A stretch of 64,000 nt of DNA from Chondrus crispus (GCF_000350225.1 NW_005179048.1:1-64000); one strand, 5' to 3'; counted from the first letter of the stretch, positions 1 through 11,078 are shown. Notes: generated by a model not told the origin, from the letters alone. Numbers and translations are program-made.

Positions 1-39
1 AGTGTGCTGGAAAGTTTCCGTCTACCGAAATCATCAATG

Positions 40-643
40 TCACCGTCCGAGTTGCTTTCTTCTCCAGTTTCGTTTGAAAACTACTGGAGGTGCCTTCGCC
101 CCATGACCATGTCCGGTTTCAACATCCTCCAAATTCCCGTCTATCACACTGTCGTCGTCCTCGTCGTTCTGCAATTCTCCAGCGCTTATATTGCACTGGC
201 CAGTTCCGACACGTTGCCGTCTAGGGCGGCCACACAATTTTTTATTAGAGATCCAATTTTTCCCGGCATTCAGGATTAAACGTGTTATCTCGTCAAGTAC
301 GCTTGTCGGGAACACCAATTCGTTCTTGTTCCCGGTTTCGGCATGCCTTCTCCTCCGCTTTGGTGAGAAAAAAATTATTATCTTCTTCTGGACTACAGCC
401 TTCGACATCAGACTCGTCCTCGTCGCTGACATTTCCTCCGTCCTGAGATCTCTTCGTATCTTTCTTGTAAATGTACTTTGCGACGGCTGTTGATAGCGAC
501 AATGACATCTTCAAGTTCGCTGCGGCATCCTCATTTTTGTCTTCACTAGAACTGCCGCTTTCGTCGGATGAATCATTTGCGGCTTCGCCGTGCTTCGGGG
601 ACTGGTTCTTGAATTCTACTGAAGACCCTACACTACACTGCAA
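40..643 (-). pseudogene. Acidic, low-complexity protein remnant
   Basis: Two overlapping minus-strand frames (643 to 293, then 432 to 40) encode a Ser/Asp/Glu-rich segment followed by a better-conserved-looking stretch with basic and aromatic residues (about 345 to 190), then a Glu/Asp-rich tail. The switch of frame near 330-360 suggests an old frameshift. I recognise no domain. Part of the upstream sequence is repeated at 9160-9480, so this may belong to a dispersed element rather than a host gene. It could also be chance coding in a simple-sequence region. Low confidence. Confidence 0.3.
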
Positions 644-870
644 TCATCTCCCTCCTCGCCGCTCACGTCATCTTCTTCTACGCTGTCCGAACCAGCTTCA
701 CTGCAGCTTCACTGCTTCCGTCTCCACCTCGTCCTGCAAAGTCCGCTCTCCTCTTCAACCTTCCGTCTTTCGACTTTTCAGACAGAATGCCCTTGCCCAC
801 CCTCCCCCCCTGTACGACTTGCAATTGCGACCTTTGCAAACTCTGATCGACAGCTTCACCCGACGTCTTC
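543..870. repeat. Dispersed repeat, copy 1
   Basis: About 330 bp here match 9163-9480 in the same orientation, with scattered substitutions and small indels (roughly 80 percent by eye). Shared landmarks are the CTGCCGCTTTCGTCGGATGA block, the GACCCTACACTACA block and the CCGCTCTCCTCTTCAACCTT block. The second copy also has the short segment seen here near 245-258 joined directly to the rest, so it looks like an internally deleted version of a longer unit. Confidence 0.7.
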
Positions 871-1209
871 TCCAGATTGCCCATTTTCACCTTCCCCATC
901 CGACGACTCATTTCCTCCGTCAATTTCATCCGCGTTGTCCGAAAACCTCATTCGAGACCAGAACAGATTTATCAGAGAATCGACATCCTGAAGTGGCCCA
1001 AAAACGAACACGTGACGACACACACAGACACGGATACCCATATGGCCCGCAACACTGTTGTACTCTGATTTGAATTTGCCGCGGTTTTTTCACGTGGAAC
1101 CACGATACTTCTCAAGTGTGTATTGCCATTTCCCTATATATATGCGAATCGTAGTCCCGTTTCCTTTCCTCCTGTGCTCCCTAAATCCTCTAGAGCTTTC
1201 CGTCGCACA

Positions 1210-3066
1210 ATGGATCCGACGACAAAAAAACGCGGTGCAGGCCAGGGTAAAGAGTCTTCCAAACGCAAAAAGACAAAAAAAAGCAAGACGAAAAGCAAGA
1301 AGAAGACAGATGCTGCTGCGGGGAAACTCGTATCCCCAGTCACACCAGTACGTACAGCCCCAAGTTTTTCCGCTACAGTTTCGCCGTGCGCCCCTCCCTC
1401 CTTCACCGATATTTCCGAAGATGACGGGCAGTCATTACACATGGATATGGACGATGTCCGTGGTGAAGCGACTCCAACTCAATTTACGAAGGCCAACATT
1501 GATCTCGACATGGTTCGAAAGAACCATGCCCAGATCATACAACGGCGCACGACACGCCGTCTTGGTACGAAATCTGCCCAACGTCAACAGGGAGTGGGGG
1601 GTCCTGCGGTCTCTATACGTGTAACTGCGGGCCTCTCATTGGAAGAGGCTTGGAGCCATAGCGTTCATAATCTGTTGCGGGACCACCCCGATTACTTCTC
1701 TTGCGAAGAAGCAACCTTGAAAGATCATGGCGTAATCGGACAAGGACGCGCTGCGTATAAGGGGATTTCTGTTTGTGAAGATAATAATAGCGATCTGAGA
1801 GAGATATACCGTATTGAATACGAGCCAAAAATCTCGGGGGGAGGAAGCGATGGGTCCTTCAAGCAGCTCTGTATCGCGGCGGGGCAGCTGCTGCGGCTGT
1901 GTGTGGTTTGTAACGTCTTGGAGGTGGAATCGGTATGGATGCCAGGGAAGCTATTCGAAGCAATATGCGACAAGGACACAGTAGATCTCCTCATTTCACA
2001 TTATCGCGTCAGGGCTGTCTGTACAACTGTCATGACAAAAGCTTTTCACTTGAAAAAAATTTCCGAGCACGCCAAATTGTACTTTCAAGGAAGAAGCGTT
2101 GTCTACGCTGCTGAAGCAGAACGAAGCCGCATACATCTCCGTTCCATTTTCAATGTTCAGAAAGTGCTAGGAAGGCAACGCGCTACCGATCGTCGCGTCA
2201 TAGACGATCGCATAGCGCGGGCCGCAATTTTCATGCCACAGGATTTTTCTCGTTGCAAGCAAAAAATCCGACATGCATTGGATTCTATTCTCGCATCTTT
2301 TGATAGTCACACAGTTGACCACGGGGTGACCGCTGCCGTCACCACGGTTTTCCGGGAAGGTAGGACCAAAAATAAGTGGTGCATGAATTTAATCAACCTT
2401 CTTGTGTTGACCGGCGGGGGTCAACGACCCCAAGTATACACGCAGTTGCAACTGCCTTCGTCAAGCGAATTGACAGACATGACGCAAAGAGCGCGGGAGC
2501 AGGGTTTCATTGAAATGAGCACGGTCAAGGAGAAGACAAGCCGATCCTTGCGAATGCCGTTTGTTCTTTTTCCTTCATATGTTCTCAAATACGTCCGATT
2601 TCATTGCTCCACTGTCCGCCCTGCAATAATTGACCAAGCTGAAAAGGATGAGTCCGACCTCGTCCCCAAATCCCTACTCATTCATACCGAAAATGGACAT
2701 AGTCTGATTACCCCACAAGTCACAAAGACATTTCAGGCGTTCCTCCGCATGTCAGAACCCACCCTCGCTGACATGACGGTTATGATGCTGAGATCTAGCT
2801 ATGGAACAATGATGATGCACAGTTATCGCGAGAAAAAAATCTTCCCCAACCTGGATGAAGCAGCGTTTCTGGATACATTGTCTACGCAAATGAATACCTC
2901 CGTAGACCAGCTCCGTTCCACCTACATCGGCCTGGACCACACCGACTACCTTGATACTGCCAAGGCATTGATCAGAGCTCTCGCTGTCACAACCAACCCT
3001 GATGATACGGAGGAGACGATAGACCTAGTCGAAAACGAAGATGATGCTCCTGGTTTCTTCGCATAG
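1210..3066 (+). CDS. Tyrosine-recombinase-like protein (Crypton-like), copy A
   Basis: This is an intact 618-residue frame. I chose the ATG at 1210 because a Lys-rich, nuclear-localisation-like segment follows at once, as in the related copy at 20033; the open frame runs back to 1123. The C-terminal third resembles a tyrosine recombinase. It has a box-I-like GGGQRPQVY, a Lys-containing beta-turn region (VKEKTSRS), a box-II-like MMLRSSYGTMMM and a candidate nucleophile Tyr in LRSTYIGLDHTDY near the end. The canonical box-II His is not evident. By eye it is about 60 percent identical to copy B over roughly 500 residues, so the family is under coding constraint. It could be the enzyme of a Crypton-type DNA transposon or a domesticated recombinase. 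The fold assignment rests on motif spacing only. Confidence 0.65.
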   Translation: MDPTTKKRGAGQGKESSKRKKTKKSKTKSKKKTDAAAGKLVSPVTPVRTAPSFSATVSPCAPPSFTDISEDDGQSLHMDMDDVRGEATPTQFTKANIDLDMVRKNHAQIIQRRTTRRLGTKSAQRQQGVGGPAVSIRVTAGLSLEEAWSHSVHNLLRDHPDYFSCEEATLKDHGVIGQGRAAYKGISVCEDNNSDLREIYRIEYEPKISGGGSDGSFKQLCIAAGQLLRLCVVCNVLEVESVWMPGKLFEAICDKDTVDLLISHYRVRAVCTTVMTKAFHLKKISEHAKLYFQGRSVVYAAEAERSRIHLRSIFNVQKVLGRQRATDRRVIDDRIARAAIFMPQDFSRCKQKIRHALDSILASFDSHTVDHGVTAAVTTVFREGRTKNKWCMNLINLLVLTGGGQRPQVYTQLQLPSSSELTDMTQRAREQGFIEMSTVKEKTSRSLRMPFVLFPSYVLKYVRFHCSTVRPAIIDQAEKDESDLVPKSLLIHTENGHSLITPQVTKTFQAFLRMSEPTLADMTVMMLRSSYGTMMMHSYREKKIFPNLDEAAFLDTLSTQMNTSVDQLRSTYIGLDHTDYLDTAKALIRALAVTTNPDDTEETIDLVENEDDAPGFFA

Positions 3067-3282
3067 AGTCATCCGACCTTCTGCAGGTCGGGACAGACAC
3101 CCGTAAACGTTTTGCTTGCCCCTTCGTCTCGCACATTTCACACCCTTCCGACTCCTCTTTCCCCCTCCCTCCCCCCCCCCCCCTCAGTCCAAGCCCAGCC
3201 CTCCTCCACGTCCTGTCTGTTACATTGCACCACTGAAATTCCCATCCCCCTGCTGCCGGCTGCACATTCCATCGTCCTTAGA

Positions 3283-3566
3283 ACGAGTGTACTGACTCGA
3301 AGAGAGTTTCCGATAGAGAATAGAAAGGGAGGGAGTTGGGGAGAACGGGGGGCGTCTGTGAGGGTTAATGCATGACAGAGGAGGTGTTCAAGACGCGGCA
3401 TGTCACAATTGAGAGAGTTAGGCGATAGGCAGGGCGGATGACGGCGATAAAACTAGTGTATTGACTCGAAGAGAGTTTCCGATAGAGAATAGGAAGGGAG
3501 GGAGTTGGGAAGAACGGGGGGCGTCTGTGAGGGTTAATGCATGACAGAGGAGGTGTTCACGACGCA
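3283..3566. repeat. Tandem direct repeat, two 115-bp units
   Basis: Units 3283-3397 and 3452-3566 are nearly identical, with a handful of substitutions, and are separated by a 54-bp spacer. Each runs from a GTGTAYTGACTCGA start to a GAGGTGTTCAMGACGC end. They sit just 3' of the recombinase gene and contain no ORF of note. Confidence 0.85.
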
Positions 3567-4502
3567 GTGACAAAAAAAAGGTTGGACCGTAAGCTGGGAA
3601 CAAGCGGCGGCGAGACGATCGCGAAATCATTTTATGCCGGTAAAACCAAAACCACAATTATTCCACGCCATCTGAGACCCCCCTCTGTCGGCAACTTGCT
3701 CAGGATCGAGATCGTATGTAAGGACCATTTCATGTCCCATTCCCAAAATCGCAAAATAGGTTGTTGCACATGTCTCAGTCGCAATGCTCTATGCAGGTGG
3801 CGTTCATGTGGATCCTGTCATCTCGATCGTACTGCAGCGGGACGAAAGCCTCAACTGCACTTTCACTTCGAACCATACCGACACTACGTGCGTCATCGCA
3901 CACTCTGAAACATGAAAAAAAATTATTCAACGACAAAGACAGCATGATCCCACATTACAAAAATCAACTAAAGCCTTTTCCTTCCTTCCAACCCTAATCC
4001 GCTAATCTCTCCCTGCCTTCCGCTCAGCAGAGAAGTAGCAAACCCCCTCATCATTTCTATCGTATCACGACCGTAGTGTCCAAATCCCCGTAATCTCCCC
4101 GAATCCCTTGTGACACGGCATCTCCGATGTTTCCGTGGGTGAGGGGTGAGTAATTTGAAACTGCACCTCGTTGAGGCGATGCGGCATCAGTTCCTGTGAT
4201 CCAATCCGTCCAGCGATGCTCTGTACACACTGGCGCAGCCCCGCTGCCATCGGCTCCGACGCAGACGGAAGGTTACGTGGCGCATCCGTCTTATGCGAGG
4301 CACCCTCCGTCCCGCAGGGGACTGCTGCCAGCCCTAGCACTTCGTCTCCCTCGGTTCTCATCGACGAAGAATGTGCTATTGAATACGCTTGGTCTTCATA
4401 TCTGTCGGCCAACTTGTCGTGGCGTGCTCAAAAACCCCACACAACGCGGATCGCGACATCTTCTCCTTGCCCACCGTCTCAGGCTCTTTTGTTTTTTGAG
4501 AA
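3567..4502. other. No recognisable gene
   Basis: Overlapping open frames up to about 140 codons occur on both strands, but none shows a domain, a compositional signature or a convincing start. I see no repeat or RNA gene. Confidence 0.4.
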
Positions 4503-5012
4503 ATGGGAAACTTGAAGAAAGTTACGTTCGCTGCCGAGTTGGAAGTGATTTTGGGGCCTCCTACAGATTCTGCTGCCGTCCCAATGGTCACAGAGGAATT
4601 GGCCTCCGTCTCTGACACCGAGGAGGGCGACGGATCTAGTGCGGCCTCCTGCAATGGCGAAGACATAATTCCTACTGCCGATCAACATGTGGACGTCTAT
4701 GCGAGTTACATAACCTATTTAGAGATAAGCGGGCAACTAGGGGGGATTGATGATTATTGGGATGGTGAGGTGGCTGGGTTCGGTCGTAGTGGTGGTGCTT
4801 TTGATGGTACTTTCATTGAGACTCAGACTCCGAGGCGGCAAACCCTTGCGGAGGAGGTGGTTTTGGCATTTCTGCTTGAAGAAGAGGGGGCGCAACACTT
4901 ACGCCGAAACAGAGGATCGATCTGTGTTGCCGGACTAACAATCGAGGAAAGCATTTTCCAAGAGTGGCGTAGAGTTCTCCCCCCTCTCCTTCATCAAAAG
5001 GGACGCGGTTAA
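4503..5012 (+). CDS. Hypothetical acidic protein, 169 aa
   Basis: The frame begins with MGNLKKVTFAAELEVILGPP and has a Ser/Asp/Glu-rich middle. Its second half is better mixed, with two short hydrophobic or amphipathic stretches. No known domain is visible. An overlapping minus-strand frame (5349 to 4813) with a hydrophobic N-terminus is an alternative. Neither has supporting context, so this may be a fragment of a degraded gene. Confidence 0.3.
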   Translation: MGNLKKVTFAAELEVILGPPTDSAAVPMVTEELASVSDTEEGDGSSAASCNGEDIIPTADQHVDVYASYITYLEISGQLGGIDDYWDGEVAGFGRSGGAFDGTFIETQTPRRQTLAEEVVLAFLLEEEGAQHLRRNRGSICVAGLTIEESIFQEWRRVLPPLLHQKGRG

Positions 5013-6068
5013 GCATGAAAGCTGCAGACAGACTGATGTCTAGAATGTTTTCTCGTTCAAGGTTCTTCGATATAAGAACATCGATCTTGGGATCTACAAA
5101 GTATTGGTAGTTGTAGACAATAACATGAGCGAAGCTGAGACAAAGTCTGGCGGTATAGTATGGGCACCATTTCTTCTGACGAAATAAAGAGAACATGGCC
5201 TGTGCGACTATCAAGAACGTAAAAACACGCCAGACCGGGACATGAGTCATGTTCCAATTTCCAATCCAATGACCTTTGAAGAGCTTGATCCTTACACTTT
5301 CAATGAAAATCATTATCATTAACTGAGATACAACCAAAGCAGTACGCATGACTCAGTCGAGGGTGGTTTTAAGGGAGCTGCAACCATGGACGAGGCTTCT
5401 GCTGATAGTCAACACGGGACGGCAGCCCCTCACTCTGCCTTCATAAGGGCTGCCGACTAATTCAGATTGAACATGGGCGGGAAGTTGGATCAGTGGCAGA
5501 GATGCGTCAAGTAGATGGCGGTCTTATATGTGTGTACCTCAGCGCACTGAACGCAGATAACGGTAGGGCGGCAGTGGAGCAGAGGGTGACAATGCCGCGG
5601 GGGCGGGGGGGGTGAGTTTAGAAAGTAAAACACGGCAACGAAGATGGGTTCCGTAGGGGGGGAGGAAGGGGGGGGGGCCGGGCGGCTGCAGTGGGGACAA
5701 ATGGATGAGGGAGGAGGAGGTTAAGACATGGCGGCATCCGGGACGCGCAGTGCGCACATCCGTCACTTCTGCATACAACTTCCCAGAGCCGTTCCGTTCG
5801 ACCTTCATACTGCCGCTCATGGCCGCGTATTTGTCCCATTCGCTAGCCACGTTGATCATCTGCAGTCTCCAATCACCTATCCATCCACCAACAACTCTCC
5901 TCGAATTCCCGACCTTTAAACAAACTTTCAGATCAAGGAGCACAACAGACCTCATCCTTCCCCCATTCTCCACCTTTCCCGCAGCCTTCCCAACTTTCCG
6001 TCTCGCACCATGTCCCACGTCGTCACCTCACTGAGCGCCAGTCTTTCCGAGCTTGCGCCCCGACCTCA
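5013..6068. other. No recognisable gene
   Basis: The stretch holds short overlapping frames and a G-rich run at about 5600-5685. The Pro-rich translations read across that run are low-complexity artefacts. Confidence 0.4.
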
Positions 6069-7212
6069 ATGAGCCACCCGCCCACACAGGTCCTCTTCCC
6101 TTCCCCGCCCGACATGTCCGCCACCGTCTTCCCCTCGCACGTCCGCGCCTCCTTCCGTCGCGACCCGACTGACTGCACAGGTGACCTTGTCCGTCTGCTG
6201 GACGACATTGCCACCCTCACTCACTCTGTCTCCAAGTACGTCGCCGCGAGACATACCCACGCCCGCCCTACCCCCGACGCCGATCATTCGCCTCAGCCAT
6301 CCGGACCGCGCCCGCATGTCGCTACGCAGAAGTTGTATAACACGTTGTCTCATGACGGATATGCCTGCATCATTTTAGAAAAGGACCGCGACGCCCCGCT
6401 CACATTTTCCGAATCCGCCTTGCATGGCGGTTACGTTCTCATGCTCTCCTCGCTCGACATCGACCAAACCGCCGCAGATAACGTCATCTGCGGCACCATA
6501 TTCAGCGTGTACAAGCGAAAGTCCTCCACCGGTCTTCCAGGAAGGCTCAAGGATCTGCAGCAGCCAGTCAACCATCAGGTTCCCGCGGGTTTTTGTCTTG
6601 TACTCATCAGCTACCACCCTGTAATAAACCATGCATGCCGGTGTGTACAAGTTTTATCTTCAGCCGGTCGCGACCCAATACTTTCTCCAGCCGAACCATC
6701 TTATCTCTTTTGACAAGCCCTCCTTTAACCTCTACACGGATTACCACCAGTCTCGAACGGACCCGGCATTGGGAAAACACGCCCTCGCGTTTTGTTCCGC
6801 CCGTTCGGGAAACGTATATGATAATGGCTGCATGATTGCCAACTTTCAGGGCGCCATGGCTGCTGCTTGTCTCTTCATCGGTCATGATATGCACGTCTTG
6901 TGCGAAGCTGCACCGCTCGCACTTATCGTAGAGCAGATGAGTGGGAAGGCAACTGACGGGGCCGGCAACCGCATTTTGGGTAAGTTTCCACATATCACTA
7001 CGGCAGGGCTGTGTCAATACACACTTTTCATACCGTTCTTGCACCCTAATTCAGACGTACCTGACCAAACTTCCAAAACTAATTTCTCTCGCGCCACGCT
7101 GTGTACAAAAGATAGGGGCGTAGACGATGAGGATGTCCACAAACGGGTCTCGTTTTGCGCGGGGCCAACAGAACTAGTGGATTCCGTAGAGACCACGGCA
7201 AGGAAAGCTTGA
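6069..7212 (+). pseudogene. FBP: Fructose-1,6-bisphosphatase-like pseudogene with a retained intron
   Basis: Homology to FBPase (fructose-1,6-bisphosphate to fructose-6-phosphate; gluconeogenesis and Calvin cycle) runs through the reading. In order it shows TGDLVRLLDDI (family TGELTQLLN), CGTIFSVYKRKSS (GTIFxIYRxKS), VPAGF then VLYSSATTL in the next frame, GVYKFYLQP, LCEAAPLALIVEQMSG (LLYECNPMAYVMEKAGG) and DVHKRVSFCAGPTE (DIHQRVPVxxGSPE). A GT-AG intron of 144 nt fits at 6980-7123, so this is not a processed copy. Breaks: a 1-base frameshift at a T-run near 6590, then two consecutive stops (TAATAA) just before the GVYKF part. The metal-binding DPLDGSSN loop reads SSLDIDQTAADN, so the product could not be a normal enzyme. 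It converges with the TAF6-like pseudogene. Confidence 0.8.
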
Positions 7213-7229
7213 CCTGCACAACGGGAAGT

Positions 7230-8440
7230 GTGCATAGTGAAAGTATCACACAGTCGTGTCCATCAGATGCTCTCCTTTCATTCTCTTCTCGATCTGCAAG
7301 GTCCGCCGATTCCTCGATCGCTTGGCAGACGAGAGATATCTTTTCGTCCACGACGGCCTCGTCCTCTCCCTCTAATTTGTCATTTGCCCCGGCAGCCCTC
7401 TCTCAACCAATCAGCAAGGCCGGTAAATGTGGAAGAAACTGCAGCTGGAAAACATCTCGTCCCAATGATTTCAAGCCCCGAATGCTGCCGTAAATACTTT
7501 CCAACGGAGAATGCTTGTCAGTTAAAACATCGACGAGCGTCTTGGCCGTCCGCCCGCAACAGACTGGATCAGGATGCAATCTCAAATGCCTCTTCCAGCA
7601 CGAAAGCGGCGTTATCGCCAAGAGGCCAATGATCCCCTCGCCCCAACTGACGTCCGAGTGGGCACGTTAGAAACGGCGCTAGGATTTGGCCATAGTAAGC
7701 CTCAATTCCGAAATGTGTTTCTTGATAGCATATGGCATAGATCAGCCGTGTCGCGTGATACAGTATTTCAGTACGCCCAGATGCTCCTGCGTTTTCGTGA
7801 ACCATGCTGCTGCGAAATTAGGACCACTAGTTGCGCAAGAACAAGAACAGGATCAATCGTTTTCATCGCCGCAATGTCCCGCAAAAAGGCGTCAACCCTC
7901 GCACACTCCATTTCTGCATCAGCCATGACATCTTCAACTGTCTTCACAAAAGCATCAAACTCTGCTTGGATTCTGCCGAATTGTCGAAAATTACATTTGA
8001 TGACCATGTCAGTTCGGCGGTCATCCGACAGGAAAATATCGCGAAGAAAACAAGTGATAGTGGACGTACCCTTCCGAAAGCCTCTTCGCCGCGCCGCCCT
8101 TCCACCTGATCTCCGATTCTCCCCTACCACTTGCTCTCCGTCCAACGCAACCCAGCCCGCCTTCTCGGTGACCCCTCCCCCTCCTCCTGGCAGTTCTCTT
8201 GTGATCAAATCATCCAACCTGACAAGCTTATCCGTCCTCATATATATACACGCCCTCAGCGTCCACAACTCTCTTTGCTAGCCCCCTGACACCCAGCGCA
8301 ATGACGGGCTCGGCGCTGCTCCTCCACAACGCAGTGGCGACATCTTCTACGGCGAGGCCAGTGCACTTGGAATGGACCATGAAGCTCTTGAGTCTACTGT
8401 AGTCTCCAATTGAACCAGGACATCCTCAGACTCGTCCTCT
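7230..8440 (-). pseudogene. TAF6: TAF6-like (TFIID subunit 6) pseudogene
   Basis: TAF6 is a histone-fold and HEAT-repeat subunit of TFIID/SAGA. Reading leftwards, the landmarks appear in family order. The histone-fold end is HSKCTGLAVEDVATAL (family HSKRTTLTxDDVxxAL, near 8380). The linker is VRLDDLITRELP and GWVALDGEQ (DLINTPLPxVPL, HWLAIEGVQ). The HEAT region has AAMKTIDPVLVLAQLVVLI, TRLIYAICYQETHFGIEAYYGQILAPFLTC and DHWPLGD (DNHWxLRD). It ends with LESIYGSIRGLKSLG (HYGAIxGLxxLG). The frame changes at least three times (near 8225, 7797 and 7575) with no inserted sequence, so these look like frameshifts rather than introns. The N-terminal half of the histone fold is unclear. Confidence 0.8.
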
Positions 8441-8559
8441 CGCCTTCGCCCAAACTCTTCCCTTGCCTAGCGTTATGTGCGATGCTTGTCCTGTATATGA
8501 TACAGTACCCATTACCTGCGGTCTTCAGAATTCGATCCGTGATCTCTTGCCAGCCCTCT

Positions 8560-9110
8560 GCTCATCCGCTACGAAGTGTGATCCCTCCATCCATCCACGT
8601 CTCCTCATCCTCATAGCTTCGTCCCCGGATGCAAATATCACATGTCTTCCGTCCGCACTCATACCAACAATGCGCCCCCTGTCCGTGTGTCTGTCCAGTC
8701 AACGAGCCCCCCTCCTTGTCCTCCGTCTGGTACGAATACCGCAACTGCCGTGCACAGTGCGTACGCCTCGTTGTCAGAACATGCACTCGCGCTTCATAAT
8801 GCCGGGTGATGCATGCATGCAGAACACGAGCTGAAGCTTTTCATGGCTCCCCTACTGTCGACTGTCGTCCTGACGATGATGCTCCCCCCCCCCCCAAAAA
8901 AAGTTCGCACTTTCCTTCGTATTCATTGCAAAGCGCATAAGGCTGATGCCACCTGCAGATCGGCTCGTCCCAGACCACAACGTCGCATGCGATATCTGAG
9001 CTCAAAGAAGGCAAACTGTCCCCCACACAGTGCAGGGCGTCTTCTCAGGCCACACTGTCTTCCGCTTCCCCAGCGGTGTACAATTACATATATGCTAGTC
9101 CGATCGACGC
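8560..9110 (-). pseudogene. Possible WD40-repeat protein remnant
   Basis: On the minus strand I see two WD-like pieces: SLSSDIACDVVVWDE (about 8985 to 8940) and GMSADGRHVIFASGDEA (about 8670 to 8620). These resemble the strand motifs SxDGxxVVTASxDxTVRVW and LASSSxDxxVxVWD. They lie in different frames, with stops between. Lineage and extent are unknown. It lies upstream of the TAF6-like pseudogene on the same strand but shows no link to it. Confidence 0.3.
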
Positions 9111-9162
9111 AAGAGCACACAAGGTTTGATTAGAGATCCAATCCTAATCGTAGTCTGCACTG

Positions 9163-9480
9163 GAGCTGCCGCTTTCGTCGGATGAGTCATGTGCGGCTTC
9201 GTGGTCGATCGGAGACTGGATCTTGACTTCTTCTACTGCAGACCCTACACTACAAGGCAAACATCTCCCTCGTCGTCGCTGACGTCATCTTCTTCTTCGC
9301 TTCGCTGTGCAAACCAGCTCCATTGATTCCCTCTTCACCTCCTCCTGCGAAGTCCGCTCTCCTCTTCAACCTTCCGTCTTTGAAATTTCCGGACAGAATA
9401 TTCTTCCCGCCCCTCCTCCCTCGCACGAGTTGCAATTGCGACCTTCGCAAACTCTGATCAACAGCTTCACTGGATCTGTT
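9163..9480. repeat. Dispersed repeat, copy 2
   Basis: This is the partner of 543-870. It begins near a short ATTAGAGATCCAAT segment that in copy 1 lies about 280 bp away, so this copy is internally deleted or copy 1 carries an insertion. Confidence 0.7.
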
Positions 9481-10020
9481 CCAATATGAACAGAACGGAC
9501 AACACGAGCTGAAAGCAAAGGCCTTTCAACTGAAAACTCCTCCGAGTAGCCACGTCCAAGAAAAAAGAACCGCAAAATCGATACCAATTACTATCTTGGC
9601 AGCGCTACGCAACATCCACTATCGATCAGTCACATACTTTTTGTCAGAAATAATTCCCGAAAGCATCTATCCCTCAAGACCACTTCCCTCAACCCAGACC
9701 CCTTGATGGCTCATAACAAAAATGTGAGAAGTTGCCCCTCATTCAACGAATCCCCTTCACAGCGTGCTCCGAATGACGCGTTCGCGCGGCGGCGGAGAAA
9801 CAACGGTGCGATGACCGCGGGAGCAGTTTTGAGCAGAGCGCAGGCGGTTCACTTCCCAAACGCAAGCTCACGAGACGTGGCGCGTATGCCCGCGTATTTT
9901 TCGAAGACAAATTTGATCCTGGTGCACACGATTGCGAGCGGGGAGCAGAACAGTTAGTAAGTAGAAGCAGGTTGCGAAGATGGGGAGGGGGATTAGGAGA
10001 TGAGGAGGGGGTTGAAATGG
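9481..10020. other. No recognisable gene
   Basis: No open frame with a domain is seen. The stretch leads into the G-rich simple-sequence block. Confidence 0.4.
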
Positions 10021-10040
10021 GAGGGGAGGGGAGGGGGGTT

Positions 10041-10083
10041 GAGGAGGAGGAGGAGGAGGAGGAGGAGGAGGAGGAGGAGGAGC
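10041..10083. repeat. GAG/GGA trinucleotide microsatellite
   Basis: An almost uninterrupted run of GAG triplets sits inside a wider purine-rich stretch (about 9980-10085). It yields Leu-rich or Pro-rich artefact translations on the minus strand. Confidence 0.95.
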
Positions 10084-10449
10084 GGGTTGGGGATAGGCGG
10101 GATGGGCAGTGCCTGAATCACATCGTCTTGCGCACTTGAGGAGTTATCTCGAAAAACGACAGGACAGCACTGCCCATGATTATACTGCGCTGCGTGCGGG
10201 CGCCACGATGATGTTGCGGAGACGCAGGCAAAGGAGACATTAGAACTAGGTTTCAGAACGGGGTCAGAAAACAGGCGGGAGGGAGGTAGGCGGGTAGACG
10301 GGTAGGGTGATGGGAGATCGATCGGAGTCATGACGATGTTGCGGTGATGCGACGGGCGTTTCGAGTGACAATGAGAAGAAGCGCTGGATTTGTTTGGGAG
10401 GCGAGGCGGTGGAAGATAGAGCGGTGAAGCTTCGGAAGCAGCAGAGCAG

Positions 10450-10650
10450 ATGTGAAGGAAGGAGAGGAAGCGGTAAGAGAGGAAGGAGAGCGCACTGAGG
10501 TGAGCGATTCTGCCGGGGGATGGGACCGGGGACGCGCGGGGGACGGGGGAGACGGGAGACGGGGGAAGGGACGGTGGGAAGAAAAGATGGAAGAAGGGAC
10601 GACGGTGATGATGTGTGATGACAGGACAGGGACGGGCGTCGGCGGCGGCG
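10450..10650. repeat. G-rich minisatellite-like block, copy A
   Basis: Irregular purine-rich units (GACGGGGGA/GACGGGAGA-type) run up to the conserved block at 10655. The equivalent position in the second composite repeat (23220-23465) is also G-rich (GGGCGGGCGA-type), so the G-rich flank is a shared part of the architecture. Confidence 0.6.
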
Positions 10651-10654
10651 GTGG

Positions 10655-11065
10655 TACTGTAGAATAAATTAAAAAAAAACAGAAATTGAGGATTGAAACG
10701 GAAAGCGGACCACACCGTACCGGCTTGTTTTCGACCTTTTCGCAATGGTGTAAACTGCGCATCAAACGTTGCTTCCAGTTGATCTTACAGTAGAAATTCG
10801 AAAATTTCGTAACGCCGTCAGAAACTATGACAAAACAACATCTGCGCACTTTACAGAAGAAAAGCTTACTCTAAGCCACACCGTCTTACGTGGCATTTCG
10901 CTCAGTCAGTCAACTTGCTGCTTACAGAGCCCCCACCAGGAATCGAACTCGGACATGCTGACACTCAGAGACTGAATCGGACAACTGGGACACTGGGACC
11001 GAAAAAATGCGGTTTTGGTTGGATCTGAAAATTTGCATCTCTCGGTGGGTATTTAATATAGACGA
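10655..11065 (-). repeat. Composite-repeat core, copy A, with tRNA-like head
   Basis: About 350 bp match 23475-23925, roughly 85 percent by eye. On the minus strand it begins with a 72-nt tRNA-like head (11000 to 10929). Its ends GGTCCCA and TGGGGGC pair at 6 of 7 positions, it has an A-box-like TGTCCCAGTTGTCC, and its B box GAGTTCGATTCC sits in a T arm with 4 of 5 stem pairs. The body then runs to a T-run (about 10680 to 10670) that could end RNA polymerase III transcription. This fits a tRNA-derived SINE or a Pol III RNA. Expression is not shown. Confidence 0.6.
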
Positions 11066-11078
11066 TTGGCCAACCTAA

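Noticed and set aside
9993-10849. Overlapping Pro/Ser/Leu-rich minus-strand ORFs of 173-250 codons
   Set aside because: They translate purine-rich simple repeats and the composite-repeat core; no domain, and composition follows the repeats.
10929-11000. Functional tRNA gene
   Set aside because: The ends and the T arm look tRNA-like, but the D and anticodon arms are not convincing and one acceptor pair is lost; kept only as a tRNA-like head.
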